This document shows, piece by piece, positions 63,611-64,000 of a DNA stretch of 64,000 bases. The DNA is from Maribacter sp. 4G9 (GTDB taxonomy: Bacteria > Bacteroidota > Bacteroidia > Flavobacteriales > Flavobacteriaceae). The stretch is taken from NCBI RefSeq assembly GCF_002742265.1, contig NZ_MDGL01000039.1:61979-125978 (forward strand), written 5' to 3'. Each line of letters starts with the position of its first letter. Position 1 is the stretch's first letter. Below the pieces are notes generated by a model. That model had not been told where the DNA came from and ran no database searches. It saw only the letters and a list, made by a program, of their open reading frames with translations. The position numbers and the translations under genes are program-made.

Positions 63611-63826
63611 TTAAGCTGTGGCTTCTTCAACTATTTTAATTTCGCCTTCTGTCAGTCCGTACAATTCATAAACCATTTGGTCTATTTCACTTTCTGTTTT
63701 GTAAATTTCTCTCTTTATATTTTGAGCTTTATCTTTTTGTTCATTAAAATACTGCATCCATTCAGCCTCTTCGCTTAAATTTAATTCACATTTTTGTTTT
63801 TTTAATTCTTTTAAAAATGAAGTGGT
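63611..63826 (-). pseudogene. C-terminal remnant of a type IIG (Eco57I-like) restriction-methyltransferase
   Basis: About 71 codons open on the minus strand, without a start. The readable segments LSEEAEWMQYF and EIDQMVYELYGLTEGEIKIVE form the characteristic coiled-coil tail of large Eco57I-type restriction-modification proteins. The rest of the gene is gone. The frame begins right after the stop of an IS5-type transposase, so an IS insertion or deletion removed the front. Confidence 0.75.
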
Positions 63827-64000
63827 TTAAACTTTTATTTTTTTCTTTTTCTTGAATTTTTTCAACGCTATCGCAATGAATGCCAAATAGTTGAATCCTT
63901 TCCAGCTTTCGGTGGTCGTATCGAACCTGTTGAGCAGGGAACGGTAGCTGTCCATCCATGCATTCGCCCTTTCCACGGCATATCTTTCATCGTATAGGTC
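63827..64000 (-). mobile_element. IS5-type transposase, C-terminal end only
   Basis: 58 codons run in from the right edge. ERYAVERANAWMDSYR, SLLNRFDTTTESW and NYLAFIAIALKKF are the C-terminal DDE-domain signature (with the catalytic Glu region) of the IS5 family. The lysine-rich tail ends at 63827. The terminal inverted repeat should lie within a few bases of the stop, but none could be identified without the other end of the element. Confidence 0.85.

Overview
The window looks like chromosome from a marine-type member of the Flavobacteriaceae (Bacteroidota). Supporting signs are the gliding genes gldB and gldC, a DAHP synthase fused to chorismate mutase, a methionine synthase split into two genes, and promoters of the Bacteroidota TAnnTTTG type. 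No rRNA, tRNA, CRISPR array or prophage was seen.

Layout. Bases 1-13219 (minus strand) are a compact division and cell-wall (dcw) operon: mraZ, rsmH, ftsL-like, ftsI, murE, mraY, murD, ftsW, murG, murC, ftsQ, ftsA (ftsA runs off the left edge). Three MraZ-box repeats lie in front of it. Bases 13448-20943 hold a hydrolase, engB, gldC, a frameshifted gldB, nadE, an atypical response regulator, dnaG and two small proteins. Bases 21004-24607 hold an ECF sigma factor with an autoregulatory-type promoter, an anti-sigma-like membrane protein, an outer-membrane barrel protein and a polyprenyl diphosphate synthase. Bases 24881-30850 hold rlmN, queA, aroA, mazG, dtd, rsgA and a small secreted protein.

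Bases 30918-35125 are an aromatic amino-acid operon: prephenate dehydratase, aminotransferase, prephenate dehydrogenase and DAHP synthase-chorismate mutase. It is preceded by a 23-residue Phe/Tyr-rich leader peptide and a textbook attenuator. Bases 37870-43597 are a methionine/folate cluster (metF and split metH) under a SAM-I riboswitch. Two four-helix-bundle (S23/Avd-like) genes sit inside it. Each is bracketed by inward-facing tandem arrays of a 7-base unit (GTTNNNN). The same kind of 7-base array occurs in four further spacers of the window.

Bases 43739-49025 are an assimilatory sulfate-reduction operon: an Rrf2 regulator, cysH, sulfite reductase, SUMT for siroheme, and ferredoxin-NADP reductase. 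Bases 49252-59507 carry a periplasmic molybdenum-hydroxylase cluster with three large subunits, two 2Fe-2S subunits, an AraC regulator, a cupin protein and a monooxygenase-like protein. Bases 59522-64000 are accessory: GNAT, SMUG2-type glycosylase, quinone reductase, a Cdd1-like and a VOC protein, then repeats, a restriction-modification remnant and the end of an IS5-type transposase.

The most interesting signals are the 7-base arrays around the four-helix-bundle genes, the Phe/Tyr attenuator, the one-base break in the gldB lipoprotein signal, the response regulator with Glu at the phospho-acceptor site, and a DnaG zinc domain that has lost its zinc ligands.
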